A stretch of DNA of 64,000 bases. Source: Trichormus sp. NMC-1. GTDB taxonomy: Bacteria; Cyanobacteriota; Cyanobacteriia; Cyanobacteriales; Nostocaceae. Below the pieces are notes generated by a model, which was given only the letters and a program-made list of their open reading frames with translations, ran no database searches and was not told the DNA's origin. A program made the position numbers and the translations under genes. Below are positions 26,971 to 36,523 of this stretch, one piece after another (position 1 is the first letter of the stretch; the number at the start of each line of letters is the position of its first letter). Where the stretch lies: NCBI RefSeq assembly GCF_001858025.1, contig NZ_LZQD01000002.1:400120-464119 (forward strand), read 5' to 3'.

Positions 26971-27356
26971 TGGTCAGACTGTATGCTGATGAGAATTTTC
27001 CTCTAGCAATTGTGCGACAATTGCGGCAGATTCAATATGATGTGCTGACTTCCTACGAAGCTGGACAAGCAAATCAAGGTATTCCAGATGATGAAGTTTT
27101 GGCGTTTGCAACTCAGGAAAAAAGAGTTTTACTCACATTAAATCGAGATGATTTTATTGCACTGCATCAAACAGGAATTTATCATGCTGGTATTATAATT
27201 TGTAAAGATGATCGGGATTATGTAGGACAAGCTCAAATACTGCATAGTTGTCTGAGTGAGAATCAAGATTTTGCTAATCGGCTAATTAGAATTAAAAAGA
27301 ATAATCAACCAAAATCAGGTATTCAAGTTTTTGTTTTTCAAGAATATAAGCGATAG
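26970..27356 (+). CDS. DUF5615 PIN-like toxin candidate
   Basis: 128 residues. The start VRLYADENFPLAIVRQLRQI carries the first acidic pair of the PIN-like fold, and AFATQEKRVLLTLNRDDFIA the second. GIIICKDDRDYVGQAQIL and the C-terminal strand GIQVFVFQE complete the family pattern. Members are predicted RNases paired with DUF433. It is the second gene of a two-gene operon with 1-bp overlap. Few family members have been tested, so toxicity is inferred from class. Confidence 0.87.
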   Translation: MVRLYADENFPLAIVRQLRQIQYDVLTSYEAGQANQGIPDDEVLAFATQEKRVLLTLNRDDFIALHQTGIYHAGIIICKDDRDYVGQAQILHSCLSENQDFANRLIRIKKNNQPKSGIQVFVFQEYKR

Positions 27357-27643
27357 CCGATTATTTATATATACTTAAGAAGGTCATGACTTGTGTTTTT
27401 ACATCCATGTATTCCCTTTAAGCAAAAGCTCAAATTGTAACCTTGCGAAGTATACAAACGATATTATTATTGAGAATAGTCATAGAATGAGGAATTATTT
27501 GCTTGGTTGCAAAGGAAAAAGTGATAGATTTGTGTGACAAGATTTTTGATGATAAAACCTCATGACACGCTTGCTATATTTACCCCTAAATATAGTTGAT
27601 CACTCTGATTGTTTTTCTTTTCGGAAGAGCCAAGTTGATATAA
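27357..27643. other. AT-rich spacer left of the IS relic
   Basis: No ORF and no recognisable repeat. It does not contain the 5' part of mltA that would be expected if the IS relic had simply inserted into that gene. Confidence 0.5.
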
Positions 27644-28620
27644 CCCACATTCCGCACTTCAATTTGAAGTACAAAGAGATTACGGGTAAGAGAAAAGCAA
27701 AAAATTACAATGGTTAAGAACTAGAGTAGAAAATGAATCTAATACATGAAGATAAATAATTAAACATAAATTATTTGACCAATAAAATAGGTTATATAAG
27801 CACTAAAAATTTGAAGAGCAATTACTGTTCTTCTGGATGTTAATAAATTTTTCTTTACTCTTAAAATATTATTTAGCTTAAGAAAGTAAATAATATTTTT
27901 GACAAGATGATGGCAGACAATTCAAAATAAAATGGCGTTCTGACGTTAAATTGATAATTTGATTAATCCCATTTAAAATCAACAAATGAATTCCTTGGAA
28001 ACATTGAAACACCCATCTTAATGTGGGAAAATATGTTAACTTTCCTAGTTGATTTTTGATTCCGACTTTGATTCTTTTTAAGCTATTTCTCAGTTCTCTT
28101 TGACCCAGATTATAAACTAATAGACATAAAGACATTAAAAATAACATCGTCTCGATTCGCTCAGGGTTTTCTACAAAGAAACTATCTGCAAAAAACAAAG
28201 GGTCTTTCAAAAATCTAAATCCTCTTTCACAAGACTGTTGATTTTTATAATTTGTAATAATTTCTTCTGGTGTTAATTTTTCATCATTAACTAAATTAGT
28301 CGCTAAAATAAATCTGCCGGCTTCTTTTCTCTCTTTCTTCTGTACTTATCTCTTCTATCTCTACAGATTTAACTAATTTTTTTCACCCTCAAATATTTTT
28401 GAGTTTTTTTGATTGTCTCACTTGGACTTAACAATGTATATTTAGTTTTATAAAAAGCTTGTAATCAATTTTTCCTTCCTCTCTTTAGCCTCACCGTCTT
28501 CGTCACACACGTTTATTTCTCAATGGGGTTTTACTGAACATTTATCTGTATCTTTATTTACTTATACTTGCAAATCGTTATGTAGTCTTTTGTATTACAT
28601 TTTGAAGTGCGTAATGTGGG
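27644..28620 (-). mobile_element. Degenerate IS1634-like insertion sequence
   Basis: Terminal inverted repeats CCCACATTCCGCACTTCAA (27644-27662) and its complement TTGAAGTGCGTAATGTGGG (28602-28620) match at 18 of 19 bases and bound 977 bp. The inside holds a frameshifted transposase 3' part, so about half of a normal-length element has been lost. No clear target-site duplication flanks it. The right end abuts an mltA fragment exactly. Confidence 0.82.
27878..28480 (-). pseudogene. IS1634-family transposase, 3' part with frameshift
   Basis: The left frame ends with KDPLFFADSFFVENPERIET, LCLLVYNLGQRELRNSL and RWVFQCFQGIHLL, the C-terminal region of IS1634/IS4-type DDE transposases. Upstream of 28210 it continues GRFILATNLVNDEKLTPEEI and YKNQQSCERGFRFL, which includes the Y-(2)-R-(3)-E-like YKNQQSCERGF region. 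A one-base shift near 28335 separates this from further remnants (YTLLSPSETIKKTQKYL). The first DDE acids are missing. Inactive. Confidence 0.8.
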
Positions 28621-28874
28621 CTACAGATAAATCTTTAATGCCTCCCGGTGCTTTAGCATTAATTCGCGCACCTTTTCCCTTTGCTAATCAAAACGGTGAA
28701 TTAGAACATCGTACAGTTAGCCGTTATGTATTAGATCAAGATACAGGAGGAGCAATTAAAGGTGCTGGGAGAGTAGACTACTTCTTAGGTACAGGTGAAA
28801 TAGCAGGAGATCGAGCAGGTGTCACAGTCAGTAATGGACAACTATTTTATTTGCTACTCAAACCTAAAAAATAA
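28621..28874 (+). pseudogene. mltA: mltA 3' fragment (membrane-bound lytic transglycosylase A)
   Basis: The frame reads ATDKSLMPPGALALIRAPFP, then VSRYVLDQDTGGAIKGAGRV and DYFLGTGEIAGDRAGV, the C-terminal 3D domain of MltA with its catalytic Asp (VLDQDTGGAI and RVDYFLG). About 84 of roughly 380 residues remain. The break coincides with the IS right end, and the 5' part is absent on the other side, so an adjacent deletion removed it. The TAA overlaps the first unit of a heptamer repeat. Confidence 0.88.
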
Positions 28875-28898
28875 TTCGTAATTCGTAATTCGTAATTC
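28873..28898. repeat. Heptanucleotide STRR (AATTCGT)
   Basis: Three full AATTCGT units plus AATTC, starting within the stop codon of the mltA fragment. Confidence 0.8.
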
Positions 28899-29009
28899 CC
28901 CAGAGGGGTTATAGCAACGGACAGGGCGGTTAGGACACCAACTGATTATAAAACCTAGACACCAAAAGACTTTTCAGACTGTCACCTGTCACCTGTTCCC
29001 TGTCACCTG

Positions 29010-29678
29010 CTATAACTGATTCCATAAACTATCAACAGTTACAAATTCATAGCCTTGTTGTAATAATTGCGGAATTAAGATTTCGAGAGTAGCAGCAACA
29101 TCTTGTCCACCACAAACACCATCATGCAAAACAATTAAAGAACCATTTTTCACCTGTTGCAAAATTCGCCGCACTACAACATTAACACCCGGACTTACCC
29201 AATCTTCCGGGACAACACTCCACATCACAGGACGATAATTCCACTGTTGAAATAACTTTAAAGTTGCAGGTGTAAAAAACCCATTTGGAGGACGAACATC
29301 TCGCAATAATTCAGGTTCTAAATCACAAGCATTGTAAATAGCAACTTGGGTTTTTTCTAAACTTTGCTTTAATTCAGTTGGGGAAAGCAGAGGAAAAGAA
29401 TAATGTTCATAACCATGCAGACCTATCCAATGTCCCCGATCTTTAACTGCTTTAGCAATATGTGGTGAACGGTTGACACATACACCTAACCAGAAAAAAC
29501 TAGCTTTAATTTTGTAACGATCTAAAACTGCTAATACTTGATGTGTGTATTGGGGATGTGGTCCATCATCAAACGTAAGAGCGATATTTTTTTTATTACC
29601 ATCTCCACCCCAAAGACAGTTAGGAAAACTCGGTTGGAGAATACGGTAAACAAGTGGGAAAAGAGGTGCAAAGTGCAT
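29010..29678 (-). CDS. Polysaccharide deacetylase (NodB homology, CE4)
   Basis: 222 residues. Motif 1 is ALTFDDGPHPQYT (catalytic Asp and metal Asp), motif 2 GLHGYEHYSF (metal His pair), motif 3 VRPPNGFFTP, motif 4 VMWSVVPEDW, and motif 5 LIVLHDG. It removes N- or O-acetyl groups from a glycan such as peptidoglycan or an exopolysaccharide. A short hydrophobic N-terminus (FAPLFPLVYRILQPSF) could be a membrane anchor. The full set of CE4 motifs makes activity likely; the glycan is unknown. It is divergent from the RTX gene at 29940. Confidence 0.9.
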   Translation of the reverse strand: MHFAPLFPLVYRILQPSFPNCLWGGDGNKKNIALTFDDGPHPQYTHQVLAVLDRYKIKASFFWLGVCVNRSPHIAKAVKDRGHWIGLHGYEHYSFPLLSPTELKQSLEKTQVAIYNACDLEPELLRDVRPPNGFFTPATLKLFQQWNYRPVMWSVVPEDWVSPGVNVVVRRILQQVKNGSLIVLHDGVCGGQDVAATLEILIPQLLQQGYEFVTVDSLWNQL

Positions 29679-29939
29679 TTTACGTCTCGGACAAACTACT
29701 GTAGCTTTTGGTTTGACCTACATCTGATGGGAAATTTTATGATCAAACTCTTGCCAGCCTTAATTGACAAGGATTGCAAGCTTTTGTTCCCCAATTCAAA
29801 AAATATTTTTCTTTTTTTCCGGAATGTTGTTAATCATTTCTGTAGTTGCCTTTCGTGAAGATGATAGTAAAGCATTATTTGCTAAATCATCTAGATGACG
29901 AAAATTTTTTGAACCTAATCTTGATCAAGGAATCGAACA

Positions 29940-31997
29940 ATGGCTAACATTACTGGAACTAATTTTAATGACGACGGTACTATTCAATTTGGGACATTTT
30001 ACCCCATACTTTTAGGTACTGCACTTGCTGATACCATTCTTGGACTAGCTGGGAACGATACTTTAGTCGGTAACGGTGGTAATGATATTCTCAACGGTGG
30101 TACAGGTGCAGACAAAATGTCTGGTGGTATAGATAATGATATTTACTATGTTGATAACGTTGGCGACATAGTAATCGAGAATTTGAATGAAGGCACAGAC
30201 ATTGTTTATTCTTCTATCAATTATACGCTGACAGCAAATGTAGAACGCCTATTTCTTACAGGTGCTGCTGCTATTAATGGATATGGTAACAGCTTAAACA
30301 ACTACATTGCAGGTAATAGTGGCAACAATATTATCTATGCCTACGCTGGCAATGACATTATTATTGGTGGTGCTGGTGCAGACAAAATGTATGGTGGTGC
30401 TGGCAATGATACTTACTATGTTGATAACATTGGCGACGTAGTAACTGAGAATTTAAATGAAGGTGTAGACACTGTTTATTCTTCTGTCACTTACACCCTG
30501 ACAGCAAATGTAGAAAACCTCACCCTTTCAGGAAGTGCTGCTATCAACGGATATGGTAACACCTTGAATAACTTAATTCAAGGTAATAGTGGCAACAATA
30601 TCCTTTATGGCTACGCTGGCAATGACGCTATTTTTGGTCTAGGTGGCAATGACATTATTGATGGTGGTATTGGTGCCGACAAAATGTCTGGTGGTACAGG
30701 TGATGATATTTACTATGTTGATAACATTGGCGACGTAGTAACTGAGAGTCTGAATCAAGGCATAGACACTGTTTATTCTTCTATCAATCACACCCTGACA
30801 GCAAATGTAGAACGCCTGATACTTTCAGGAAGTGCTGCTATCAACGGATATGGCAACACCTTGAATAACTTAATTACTGGTAATAATGGCAACAATATCC
30901 TTTATGGCTACGCTGGCAATGACGCTATTTTTGGTTCCGGTGGCAATGACATTATTGATGGTGGTACTGGTGCAGACAAAATGTATGGTGGCACAGGTGA
31001 TGATATTTACTATGTGGATAACATTGGCGACGTAGTAACTGAGAGTTTGAATGAAGGCATAGACACTGTTTATTCTTCTCTTTTCTCCTATACCCTGACA
31101 GCAGATGTAGAAAAACTCACCCTTTTAGGAATTGCTAATAACAACGGATATGGTAACAACTTAAATAACTACATTGTAGGCAATAGTGGCAACAATATCC
31201 TTTATGGCTACGCTGGCAATGACACTATTTTTGGTCTAGGTGGCAATGATATTATAGTGGGTGGTGCAGGTGCAGACACAATATATGGTGGTACTGGAGA
31301 TGACCAAATAGATGGCGGCGAGTTCGACAATGCCCTAGACAGTTTATATGGTGGTCTTGGCAATGATATTTATGTAGTAAACACTGTACAGTATTTTACT
31401 GCTCCCGGAGACTTGTTTCCAACTGCCAAGTTTGATCTAGTGGAGGAGAACGCAGCAGAGGGAATAGATACAGTACGAGCTTCAGTGGATAAATATATCC
31501 TCACAGCAAACGTAGAAAACCTAGAATTGATAGGGGCTGCTGTTACAGGTAGTGGCAACTTACTTAACAATAACATCACTGGTAACACACTCAATAACAG
31601 TTTATACGGTGGTCTTGGCAATGATACCCTCGATGGCAAAGGCGGCAACGATTACCTTGATGCTCATGGGAACGCTGTCAACGAAGTGGATACCCTTATC
31701 GGTGGTCTTGGTATTGATACCTTCGTTTTAGGTGACGGCATAAGTGGTGTCTCTTACTTTGGTGGTGGCTTTAACGACTATGCGAAGATTGTTGACTGGC
31801 AAGTGGGTGTAGATAAAATTCAGCTACTAACAGGTAACTATACCCTAACAGAAGGCAACTTTGGACTAGGTACTACCGCCTTGGATACACGTATTTTCTC
31901 CGGCACTGATTTAATCGCTGTTCTCCAAGATATCGGTAAGAATCAGATCAATACAGCCCAAGACTTCATCTACCAAGACCCTATTATTATTAGTTAA
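29940..31997 (+). CDS. RTX calcium-binding repeat protein
   Basis: 685 residues, almost entirely RTX-type beta-roll. Short N-terminal lead-in ([17 protein letters not shown]), then about five units of ~95 residues. Each unit has nonapeptides ([30 protein letters not shown]), a [17 protein letters not shown] strand, and a [15 protein letters not shown] segment. The final ~120 residues ([20 protein letters not shown]) form the usual RTX C-terminal domain. Secretion by a type I exporter is expected; no catalytic domain is visible. Neighbouring units are nearly identical at DNA level. A terminator follows. Confidence 0.9.
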   Translation: MANITGTNFNDDGTIQFGTFYPILLGTALADTILGLAGNDTLVGNGGNDILNGGTGADKMSGGIDNDIYYVDNVGDIVIENLNEGTDIVYSSINYTLTANVERLFLTGAAAINGYGNSLNNYIAGNSGNNIIYAYAGNDIIIGGAGADKMYGGAGNDTYYVDNIGDVVTENLNEGVDTVYSSVTYTLTANVENLTLSGSAAINGYGNTLNNLIQGNSGNNILYGYAGNDAIFGLGGNDIIDGGIGADKMSGGTGDDIYYVDNIGDVVTESLNQGIDTVYSSINHTLTANVERLILSGSAAINGYGNTLNNLITGNNGNNILYGYAGNDAIFGSGGNDIIDGGTGADKMYGGTGDDIYYVDNIGDVVTESLNEGIDTVYSSLFSYTLTADVEKLTLLGIANNNGYGNNLNNYIVGNSGNNILYGYAGNDTIFGLGGNDIIVGGAGADTIYGGTGDDQIDGGEFDNALDSLYGGLGNDIYVVNTVQYFTAPGDLFPTAKFDLVEENAAEGIDTVRASVDKYILTANVENLELIGAAVTGSGNLLNNNITGNTLNNSLYGGLGNDTLDGKGGNDYLDAHGNAVNEVDTLIGGLGIDTFVLGDGISGVSYFGGGFNDYAKIVDWQVGVDKIQLLTGNYTLTEGNFGLGTTALDTRIFSGTDLIAVLQDIGKNQINTAQDFIYQDPIIIS

Positions 31998-32045
31998 TGT
32001 TGGCTTGGCTAAACGCTGCAAGTTTTTTTAATCAAATCAATTAGG

Positions 32046-32077
32046 GTGCGATGGCTTAGAGCGATCGCACTTTTTTT
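32046..32077 (+). terminator. Rho-independent terminator after the RTX gene
   Basis: A stem GTGCGAT / ATCGCAC (32046-32052 with 32064-32070) is followed directly by seven T (32071-32077). Confidence 0.75.
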
Positions 32078-32216
32078 GTTACTATCAGCCTGTGATCACC
32101 CTTCCTTCTCGATTTGTAACAAAATCTGTAGCGAAAACTGTAACCAGAATATTATTTCCCCTAAATCTCGTCTAAATTGATGACAAATAACAGGGTAATC
32201 CCTGAGTCAAGGGGTA

Positions 32217-33086
32217 ATGTTTAAAGATATTCGAGACTATCAAATTCTCTTTCTCAGCCTGTTCCTGATTGTCGGGATTGGGACAAGAGACTGGACACTG
32301 CGACCTGAGTTGATTGTAATAGCGATCGCAACCTGCATCACAACTCAACTCATATTTTCCTTAGTCATTAGTCGTTGGTCATTGGTAATTAGTCCAGAAC
32401 CAACTCACATCAAACCAACGTTCAATCTCCGCAGTTCCTTAATTACCTCTCTAGGACTGAGTTTACTGCTACGGGCTGACCATTGGACAACAATGGTTTT
32501 AGCCGCTGTCATGGCTATTTCTAGCAAATTTATCTTCAAAATTGGCGATAAGCATTTCTTCAACCCTGCCAATTTTGGCATTATTACCGTCTTATCACTA
32601 ACCTCTGATGCTTGGGTTTCCCCCGGACAGTGGGGTGAAGAATGGTGGTATGGGTTGTTATTCGCTGGAACTGGGGGACTGGTTCTGCAACGTGTTGGTC
32701 GTTGGGATACCACAGCCGCTTTTTTAGGTGCTTACTCCTTATTGGAAGCAGTACGTAATATTTGGCTAGGTTGGACTTGGGATGTTTACTTACATCGCTT
32801 GATGAGTGGGTCTTTACTATTATTTGCCTTATTTATGGTGACAGATCCTCGGTCAATTCCCAATAGCCGCATAGGGCGGATTATTTGGGCTGTGTGTATT
32901 GCCATAATCACATTTATTTTGCGGAATTATTTCTTTCTTTCTACTGCCGTTTTTTGGGCTTTATTTGCTTTAGCACCCTTGACTATTTTCTTGGATACTG
33001 TCTGGTTTGCACCCAGATTTTCTTGGCAGAAGCAAGCAGAAATACAGGAAGAAAATCACTCATTACAAATTAGTCAGGTTTTATAA
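32217..33086 (+). CDS. RnfD/NqrB-like integral membrane protein
   Basis: 289 residues with about eight membrane helices. FRSSL-like spacing and the motifs IGDKHFFNPANFGI and LFALFMVTDPRSIPNSR match the NQR2/RnfD/RnfE family, which carries covalent FMN and quinone sites in sodium- or proton-linked oxidoreductases. The flavinylation motif S(T)GAT is not evident. No other Rnf or Nqr subunit is nearby, so this stand-alone cyanobacterial form probably has another role. Two bases separate its stop from the DUF2330 gene, indicating an operon. ATG 32217 keeps the first helix. Confidence 0.8.
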   Translation: MFKDIRDYQILFLSLFLIVGIGTRDWTLRPELIVIAIATCITTQLIFSLVISRWSLVISPEPTHIKPTFNLRSSLITSLGLSLLLRADHWTTMVLAAVMAISSKFIFKIGDKHFFNPANFGIITVLSLTSDAWVSPGQWGEEWWYGLLFAGTGGLVLQRVGRWDTTAAFLGAYSLLEAVRNIWLGWTWDVYLHRLMSGSLLLFALFMVTDPRSIPNSRIGRIIWAVCIAIITFILRNYFFLSTAVFWALFALAPLTIFLDTVWFAPRFSWQKQAEIQEENHSLQISQVL

Positions 33087-33088
33087 AA

Positions 33089-34465
33089 ATGAAAAAATTT
33101 AGATTATTCATCCCCTTATTAATAGCAGTTGTCGCAGTGCTATCTTTTGCACCGGCAGCTTGGGCTTTTTGTGGTTTTTATGTCGCTAAAGCTGATACCA
33201 AGCTATATAACAAAGCTTCTCAAGTTGTAATTGCGCGTGAAGGAGATAAAACAGTATTAACAATGGCTAATGACTTTCAAGGTGAAGTTAAAGACTTTGC
33301 TGTAGTCATACCTGTGCCAACAGTGATCAAAAAAGAGCAAGTGCGTGTTGCTGAACCTAAAATTATCGAACGATTAGATGCTTTTAGCGCCCCAAGATTA
33401 GTAGAATATTTTGATTCTGACCCTTGCGCCCCAATTTCCAAAATGGCGGATATGCCAGCACCACAATCCGCATTAGCAACTAGAAACGCACAGGAAAGTA
33501 GGAGAAGAGATAACAGTTTAGGAGTGACAGTTGAGGCGCGTTTCAATGTTGGTGAATACGATATTGTGATCCTCAGTGCTAAAGAATCTGGTGGACTAGA
33601 AACTTGGCTGAACCGCAATGGTTACAAAATTCCCAGAGGGGCAAAAGAACTACTAAAACCCTATATTCGTTCTTCAATGAAATTCTTTGTTGCTAAAGTC
33701 AACTTAGATAAATTTGAGGAATCTGGTTATCAATTACTCAGACCTCTGCAAATCTCCTACCAATCATCTAAGTTTATGTTGCCCATTCGTTTGGGTATGA
33801 TTAATGCTACCACAGAGCAAGATTTGATTGTTTATATTCTCTCACCCAAAGGACAAGCAGAAGTCACTAACTACCGGACGGTTAAAGTTGCCTCTAACGT
33901 TAATATTCCTGTTTTTGTCAAAAACGAATTTGGCGAATTTTATAAATCCATGTTTCAAACTTCTTACAATAAAGAAGATAAAAAAGTGGCTTTTCTAGAA
34001 TATGCTTGGAATATGAGTAATTGCGATCCTTGTTCTGCTGATCCTCTCAACTCCGAAGAACTCAAACAAGCTGGTGTGTTTTGGTTAGATAATAATTCTG
34101 ATTTCAATGGAATAACACAGCCAGGATTTCGTCGTCCCTTTCCTACAAGTAATGTTTTTATTACTCGTTTGCACGTCCGCTACACTCGCAATAAGTTTCC
34201 TGAAGATTTGATGTTTCAAGCAACTTCTAATCAAGAATCTTTCCAAGGACGTTATATTTTACAACATCCCTTTACAGGTAATTTACAATGTTCTGCTGGT
34301 AGGGAATACAAACGGACTTTATCTGGGCGTTTTGAACAAGAAGCCCAAACCCTTGCTAAATTAACTAATTGGCAGATTCAAGATATTCGTCAAAAAATGA
34401 AGTTTAATGTAGGAATTCAGACTACTTCTTGGTGGGAAAATCTCTTAACTTGGCTAGGATTATAG
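33089..34465 (+). CDS. DUF2330 secreted/periplasmic protein
   Basis: 458 residues. A clear signal peptide (KKFRLFIPLLIAVVAVLSFA, cleavage about Ala26) precedes CGFYVAKADTKLYNKASQVV, the DUF2330 start. The body includes KDFAVVIPVPTVIKKEQVRV and DIVILSAKESGGLETWLNRN, all typical. Conserved Cys (CAP at ~112; CDPCSADP) suggest a metal or redox site. It overlaps no other gene but starts 2 bp after the RnfD-like gene, so the two products may work together at the membrane. Function unknown. Confidence 0.88.
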   Translation: MKKFRLFIPLLIAVVAVLSFAPAAWAFCGFYVAKADTKLYNKASQVVIAREGDKTVLTMANDFQGEVKDFAVVIPVPTVIKKEQVRVAEPKIIERLDAFSAPRLVEYFDSDPCAPISKMADMPAPQSALATRNAQESRRRDNSLGVTVEARFNVGEYDIVILSAKESGGLETWLNRNGYKIPRGAKELLKPYIRSSMKFFVAKVNLDKFEESGYQLLRPLQISYQSSKFMLPIRLGMINATTEQDLIVYILSPKGQAEVTNYRTVKVASNVNIPVFVKNEFGEFYKSMFQTSYNKEDKKVAFLEYAWNMSNCDPCSADPLNSEELKQAGVFWLDNNSDFNGITQPGFRRPFPTSNVFITRLHVRYTRNKFPEDLMFQATSNQESFQGRYILQHPFTGNLQCSAGREYKRTLSGRFEQEAQTLAKLTNWQIQDIRQKMKFNVGIQTTSWWENLLTWLGL

Positions 34466-34834
34466 ATACTAAAAACGGTTGGAAACTTTACTTTTAAACG
34501 CAAAGGTTCGCTGAGGTAAACGCAAAGTGACGCAGAGTTTTTCTTGAAGTTTTCACAGCATCAAAATGACTTTTCCTCCCCCTGACTTGAAAATAAGACC
34601 CCACCCCTAACCCCTCCCCGCAAGCGAGGAGGGGAATAAGAAGTTCTGAGTAGGGTGGGTATGGCTACGCCACGCAGGCTATAGGACGGTAGTCCGTAAC
34701 CCACCATAAATTTAGGGGATAATGGTGGGTTACGCTGCGCTCTAGCGTTCGCACAGCGTGTGCTTTGCACTTAGTCATACCCGCAAGGGCTTTACCCACC
34801 CTACAAATTGGGGATTTTTTTATTTGGAAGTCCC
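34466..34834. other. Repeat-filled spacer
   Basis: It contains a CCCCTCCCC / GGAGGGG hairpin (34611-34634) of the widespread CCCTAACCCC repeat family and the 155-bp element at 34650-34804. No gene is supported. Confidence 0.7.
34650..34804. repeat. MITE-like element with nested hairpins
   Basis: Perfect 12-nt terminal repeats GTAGGGTGGGTA / TACCCACCCTAC bound 155 bp. Inside, GTAACCCACCAT (34698 on) pairs with ATGGTGGGTTAC (to 34735). This is a composite of two hairpins of the same family. Confidence 0.85.
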
Positions 34835-35497
34835 TTAAGCTACGAGATTTTGCAATTTCGCTACCATTTCCGCACGCGCTGATACCCCCAATTTGCGGAA
34901 CATTCTTTTCAAAGCTTGCTTAACAGAATTTTGGGTAATCCATAATTTAGTTGCAATTTCTGCATTAGTTAAACCTTGGGCTACCAATTCAGCAATTTCT
35001 AATTCCCTTGGTGTGAGAGGACTGGGTATAGTAGAGGGGAAAGTTTTTGGTTTTGCCCGTAATGTGGCTAGTTTGCTTGATAAATGAATACATAAGGCGC
35101 TAAGGTCAGCTAAATCATTACTATTAAAAGGTGGACTGCCTTGGTCACGGGCAAAATTCAACGTTCCCACCAAATGACCATCGGACACTATTGGGCCAGT
35201 CATCACATGGTCGTGACGGGTGCAAAAATGCTTCCAATCACTTGGAGATAAGATTAATTGCTCATGGGTGGGGGCGTGACGTTCTACCACATATTGACCA
35301 ACAGGATTGCTTTCTAGACAAGCTGCGGGCATTTCTGGAAAGTTTATTTTGGTGGGGGAATTGTCATCTAGGAAAGAAATACCCCAATGTTGCACTCCAA
35401 AATGGTCGCCAATGGTATCCATAAGAGCCTGTTTTAATTCTTGCTCATTTTGGACATTAGCGATCGCTTGAAAAATGGCGTGGAGAGTTTTAGCCAT
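34835..35497 (-). CDS. GAF-like sensor with LuxR-type DNA-binding domain
   Basis: 220 residues from ATG 35497 (an upstream GTG at 35509 is less likely). The first ~140 residues form a GAF-like domain (MDTIGDHFGVQHWGISFLDD, GTLNFARDQGSPPFNSNDLA). The C-terminus is a LuxR/GerE helix-turn-helix (LTPRELEIAELVAQGLTNAE, then LWITQNSVKQALKRMFRKLG). There is no receiver domain, so activation is likely by ligand or redox state sensed through GAF. The gene is divergent from DUF3386, its most obvious possible target. Confidence 0.85.
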   Translation of the reverse strand: MAKTLHAIFQAIANVQNEQELKQALMDTIGDHFGVQHWGISFLDDNSPTKINFPEMPAACLESNPVGQYVVERHAPTHEQLILSPSDWKHFCTRHDHVMTGPIVSDGHLVGTLNFARDQGSPPFNSNDLADLSALCIHLSSKLATLRAKPKTFPSTIPSPLTPRELEIAELVAQGLTNAEIATKLWITQNSVKQALKRMFRKLGVSARAEMVAKLQNLVA

Positions 35498-35599
35498 AAG
35501 AGTACCCACTTGGGGACTATGCGAACCTCAATCATTATCTCTATGCTAATACCAGCAAGATTAAAACGCTATTATTACTAGTGGCGATAGGAGAAGCAC

Positions 35600-36244
35600 A
35601 TGACAGTTACACAAATCTCTGCCCAAGAACTTTTCCGGGCTGCTTATGAAAACCGCTACACTTGGGACAAAAGCTTCCCTGGTTATACCGCAGATATTAC
35701 TTATAAGTATGATGGCCAGGTGATTACAGGTCAAGTTCGTATTGATGCCAATCTCAAAGCCGAAGTTTTGGGTGTAGAAGACGAAGCAGCTAAAAAAGCA
35801 ATTCACGGTCAAGCTTGGGAAATCGCCATTCACCGTGTCCGTCGCGCCTTTGAAGACACTCACAGCGCCAATACTTTTAGCTACGGTAACACTGACGCAA
35901 GTGGTGCAGTGGAAATTTTGATGGGTGGGAAAGCTGAAGGCGACAAATATAAAGTTCGCAATAATGAAGTTTGCCACGTACACCGTTTAATTCATGGTAC
36001 TTTTGTGACAATTGACACTTTTAGCAGTCTTGATACAGGGGCGGGATATCTGTCTCACACCTATGATTCTGTATATCATGACCCCAAAACTGGCGAACAA
36101 AAGGGCGGTAGAAGTGAATTCACCGATGAATATGAAAAAGTTGGTGAGTATTTCATTTTGAATCGTCGGGAAATTCGCACTGAAGTAGACGGTAACGTTT
36201 CCATTCAGGAATTTATCTTTTCTAAGATCGAGTTGTTAGGCTAG
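35600..36244 (+). CDS. DUF3386 family protein
   Basis: 214 residues, soluble. It matches the cyanobacterial/plant DUF3386 family along its length: AAYENRYTWDKSFPGYTADI, HGQAWEIAIHRVRRAFEDTH, and the C-terminal EKVGEYFILNRREIRTEVDG. No catalytic motif is known. A good AGGAGA site lies 6 bp before ATG 35600. It is divergent from the GAF-LuxR gene with about 100 bp between them. Confidence 0.85.
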   Translation: MTVTQISAQELFRAAYENRYTWDKSFPGYTADITYKYDGQVITGQVRIDANLKAEVLGVEDEAAKKAIHGQAWEIAIHRVRRAFEDTHSANTFSYGNTDASGAVEILMGGKAEGDKYKVRNNEVCHVHRLIHGTFVTIDTFSSLDTGAGYLSHTYDSVYHDPKTGEQKGGRSEFTDEYEKVGEYFILNRREIRTEVDGNVSIQEFIFSKIELLG

Positions 36245-36254
36245 TACCGCAGGG

Positions 36255-36280
36255 CGGAATTAAAAATTAAAAATTAAAAA
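36255..36280. repeat. Heptanucleotide STRR (AATTAAA)
   Basis: Three to four AATTAAA-type units directly after the DUF3386 stop. Confidence 0.7.
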
Positions 36281-36424
36281 AGCAGATTAAATAAGCTTTT
36301 CAGAAATTTTTAATGGTAGCTTTATTTCCGCCGCACTGTACTAGATTTCTCAATAATCTGCGATCGCTTTCGATAATGTGAAAGTATAAACATAGAGCCA
36401 TTCTGGCAGAGGTTGTGAACATCT

Positions 36425-36500
36425 TGTAGGTTGGGTTAGACGCTGTAATTAACTTATAAAGCTCAAAGATAAATCTAAAACTGCGTCGTAACCCAACATC
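36425..36500. repeat. MITE-like element (GTAGGTTGGGTTA family)
   Basis: TGTAGGTTGGGTTAGACG at the left and CGTCGTAACCCAACATCC at the right form imperfect inverted ends. Related to 13417-13530. Confidence 0.75.
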
Positions 36501-36523
36501 CACTTTTAAAAATGAAACTCTCA

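Noticed and set aside
28590-28620. Start of the 94-codon ORF upstream of the mltA fragment
   Set aside because: These first codons are IS terminal-repeat DNA, not mltA, so the fragment is annotated from 28621.
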